DNA of 32,825 bases from Pseudomonadota bacterium. Its GTDB lineage: Bacteria; SZUA-182; DTGQ01. Both the position numbers and the translations under genes were made by a program. Shown here one piece after another: positions 32,691 to 32,825 of the stretch. Numbering within the stretch: the stretch's first letter is position 1; every line of letters starts with the position of its first letter. The DNA lies in NCBI GenBank assembly GCA_030625085.1, contig DAOURK010000040.1, positions 1 through 32,825 of the forward strand. Reading direction: 5' to 3'. The notes beneath the pieces were generated by a model, which had not been told where the DNA came from, ran no database searches, and was given only the letters and a program-made list of their open reading frames with translations.

Positions 32691-32825
32691 TGGACTGGAT
32701 TTTTCGGACCAGTAGTTAAGATGCATTTAAGATGCTAGAATGACCAAAAGGAGGTTCGGGAATGCGAAAGAATTTCAGTCCGGAATTTATGGCCAAGGTA
32801 GCTTTGGCAGCAATCAAAGAGGAGA
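32691..32825 (+). mobile_element. Left end of an IS3-family insertion sequence (cut by window end)
   Basis: The stretch starting TGGACTGGATTTTTCGGACC has the TG opening of an IS3-type terminal repeat and lies 71 bases before an OrfA start, the normal distance. The exact end is an estimate because the right terminus is outside the window. It borders the AT-rich polysaccharide region. Confidence 0.6.
32762..32825 (+). CDS. IS3-family transposase OrfA, N-terminal fragment
   Basis: The first 21 codons read MRKNFSPEFMAKVALAAIKE plus a further Glu, matching the typical start of IS3-family OrfA (M-R-K-x-F-S-x-E-F-K-A-K-V-A-L-E-A-I), the beginning of its helix-turn-helix domain. AAGGAGG seven bases upstream of the ATG is a strong ribosome site. 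The gene runs off the window end, so neither its intactness nor an OrfB partner can be judged. Confidence 0.8.
   Translation, partial: MRKNFSPEFMAKVALAAIKEE

Overview
The window (about 33 kb, AT-rich) reads as a chromosomal segment of a Gram-negative bacterium with an LPS-bearing outer membrane. The evidence is heptose-precursor synthesis (hldE), a lipid A flippase (msbA) and a type II secretion secretin with its inner-membrane partners. The order tRNA-Gln, prs, rplY, pth resembles deltaproteobacterial-type chromosomes. The gene mix (ion-pumping pyrophosphatase, AroQ-type PheA, T2SS with GspC) would also fit several uncultured deep-branching Gram-negative lineages. I do not assign a genus or phylum.

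Layout. (1) 1-1175: a sigma70-like promoter and a tight operon panD, def, stand-alone RAM-domain protein, with codon use unlike what follows. (2) 1180-3925: a long inverted repeat, tRNA-Gln(UUG), then prs, rplY (L25) and pth. (3) 3975-7232: a membrane pyrophosphatase with Na+-type signature residues, converging on a CorC/HlyC-family membrane protein. (4) 7233-7912: a 680-base gene-free stretch full of inverted repeats and an attenuator-like pair of hairpins. (5) 7913-10685: ogt, dtd, a glyoxalase II-like hydrolase and xerD. (6) 10663-18830, minus strand: a lone family 2 glycosyltransferase, a DUF502 membrane protein, and the T2SS genes gspF, gspE, gspD and gspC (transcribed C-D-E-F) without the pseudopilin genes. 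(7) 19207-24742: pheA, hisC, hldE, msbA. (8) 24814-32349: a strongly AT-rich surface-polysaccharide region with genes on both strands: FkbM methyltransferase, two related class I methyltransferases, a methyltransferase-GT2-GT4 fusion and a two-domain GT2. (9) 32691 to the end: the left end of an IS3-family element, possibly inserted into a minus-strand gene.

The genes work together mainly around the envelope. HldE and MsbA supply and export LPS core/lipid A, the distal glycosyltransferases and methyltransferases probably build or modify a surface glycan, and the Gsp proteins form part of a secretion machine. The rest is housekeeping: translation, tRNA quality control, DNA repair, chromosome resolution and amino-acid and cofactor synthesis.

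No clearly new biological system is visible. What deserves a second look is the density of small palindromic repeat families in the intergenic spaces (at least five types, three of them in two copies), one MITE-like element, an attenuator-like leader before ogt, the three-domain fusion enzyme, and the stripped-down T2SS locus. All functional calls come from reading motifs by eye; no database search was run.
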